From assembly GCA_938009335.1 (NCBI GenBank), contig CALLHT010000054.1:1-5817 (forward strand): a stretch of DNA of 5,817 nt, given 5' to 3'. Below are positions 5,728 through 5,817 of this stretch, piece by piece. The position numbers and the translations under genes are program-made. The stretch is from an uncultured Rhizobiaceae group bacterium. Its GTDB lineage: Bacteria > Pseudomonadota > Alphaproteobacteria > Rhizobiales > Rhizobiaceae. The notes beneath the pieces were generated by a model, which did not search any database, was not told where the DNA came from, and saw only the letters and a list, made by a program, of their open reading frames with translations. Every line of letters begins with the position of its first letter. The stretch's first letter is position 1.

Positions 5728-5817
5728 TTGGACCCGATCCTTTTTTTCTTAGCCATCGCGATTTTCATCATCGCGGTGGCTTTTTTGCTTTCATGGATGT
5801 TTCGCAAAACCATTCGC
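5728..5817 (+). CDS. Possible small membrane protein, N-terminal part (uncertain)
   Basis: From a TTG at 5728 the frame is open for 30 codons to the window end. It would encode MDPILFF, then a run of about 20 hydrophobic residues (Ala, Ile, Val, Phe, Leu) and a basic tail WMFRKTIR, which is the layout of a single membrane helix with a cytoplasmic positive flank. AGG at 5718-5720 is 7 bases before the TTG. Against it: the start is a TTG, and the hydrophobic stretch is encoded by a T-rich intrinsic terminator hairpin (5751-5786), which alone would yield Phe/Leu/Ile/Ala codons. Thirty stop-free codons are common by chance. I recognise no family. It is listed as a candidate because the right edge hides the rest. 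Confidence 0.27.
   Translation, partial: MDPILFFLAIAIFIIAVAFLLSWMFRKTIR
5751..5787 (+). terminator. Rho-independent terminator after gap
   Basis: AGCCATCGCGAT (5751-5762) pairs with ATCGCGGTGGCT (5770-5781) through 12 base pairs including one G-U, around a 7-base loop. A run of six T (5781-5786) follows, its first T also closing the stem. The hairpin begins 35 bases after the gap stop. The opposite strand lacks a T-run after the stem, so it should act only on plus-strand transcripts and would end the tkt-gap message. Confidence 0.78.

Noticed and set aside
5532..5813. Minus-strand open frame of 93 codons over the end of gap and the terminator
   Set aside because: It is antisense to the well-supported gap gene, its start region is the reverse of the terminator, and the product resembles no known family.

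Overview
The window looks like the chromosome of an alphaproteobacterium, most likely of the order Hyphomicrobiales (Rhizobiales). It has roughly balanced base composition. The grounds are the protein types (a short DUF4164-like coiled-coil protein beside an alphaproteobacterial-type ZapA, and a Gap with the alphaproteobacterial S-loop), the form of the 6S RNA, and the gene order. This is an inference from recognised families; no search was run.

Left part, minus strand (about 1-878): a 6S RNA gene with a recognisable promoter runs directly into a 5-formyltetrahydrofolate cyclo-ligase gene. A YmdB/TIGR00282-type metallophosphoesterase gene follows with a 4-base stop/start overlap and is cut by the window edge. 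The 6S RNA-cyclo-ligase pairing is conserved from enterobacteria to alphaproteobacteria.

Middle (925-2362): a plus-strand gene for an exported alpha/beta hydrolase (dienelactone-hydrolase fold, Ser-Asp-His triad) sits between the 6S RNA and zapA, which are neighbours in many genomes. It points away from the 6S RNA and converges on zapA with only 6 bases between stop codons. zapA lies downstream of the coiled-coil gene in a two-gene minus-strand unit; zapA probably starts at a GTG 13 bases after the upstream stop.

Right part, plus strand (2363-5817): a 320-base divergent intergenic region carries a plausible sigma-70-type promoter and a small palindrome. It is followed by complete transketolase (tkt) and glyceraldehyde-3-phosphate dehydrogenase (gap) genes 21 bases apart, an apparent operon linking the pentose-phosphate pathway to triose-phosphate metabolism. 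A strong intrinsic terminator hairpin lies just after gap. A stop-free reading frame encoding a membrane-helix-like peptide overlaps that hairpin and runs off the window end.

This is mostly an ordinary housekeeping region. I see no mobile element, CRISPR array, tRNA, toxin-antitoxin or defence system, and no clear sign of a novel system. The items most worth checking are the hydrolase gene wedged between 6S RNA and zapA, and the terminator/membrane-ORF overlap at the right edge.
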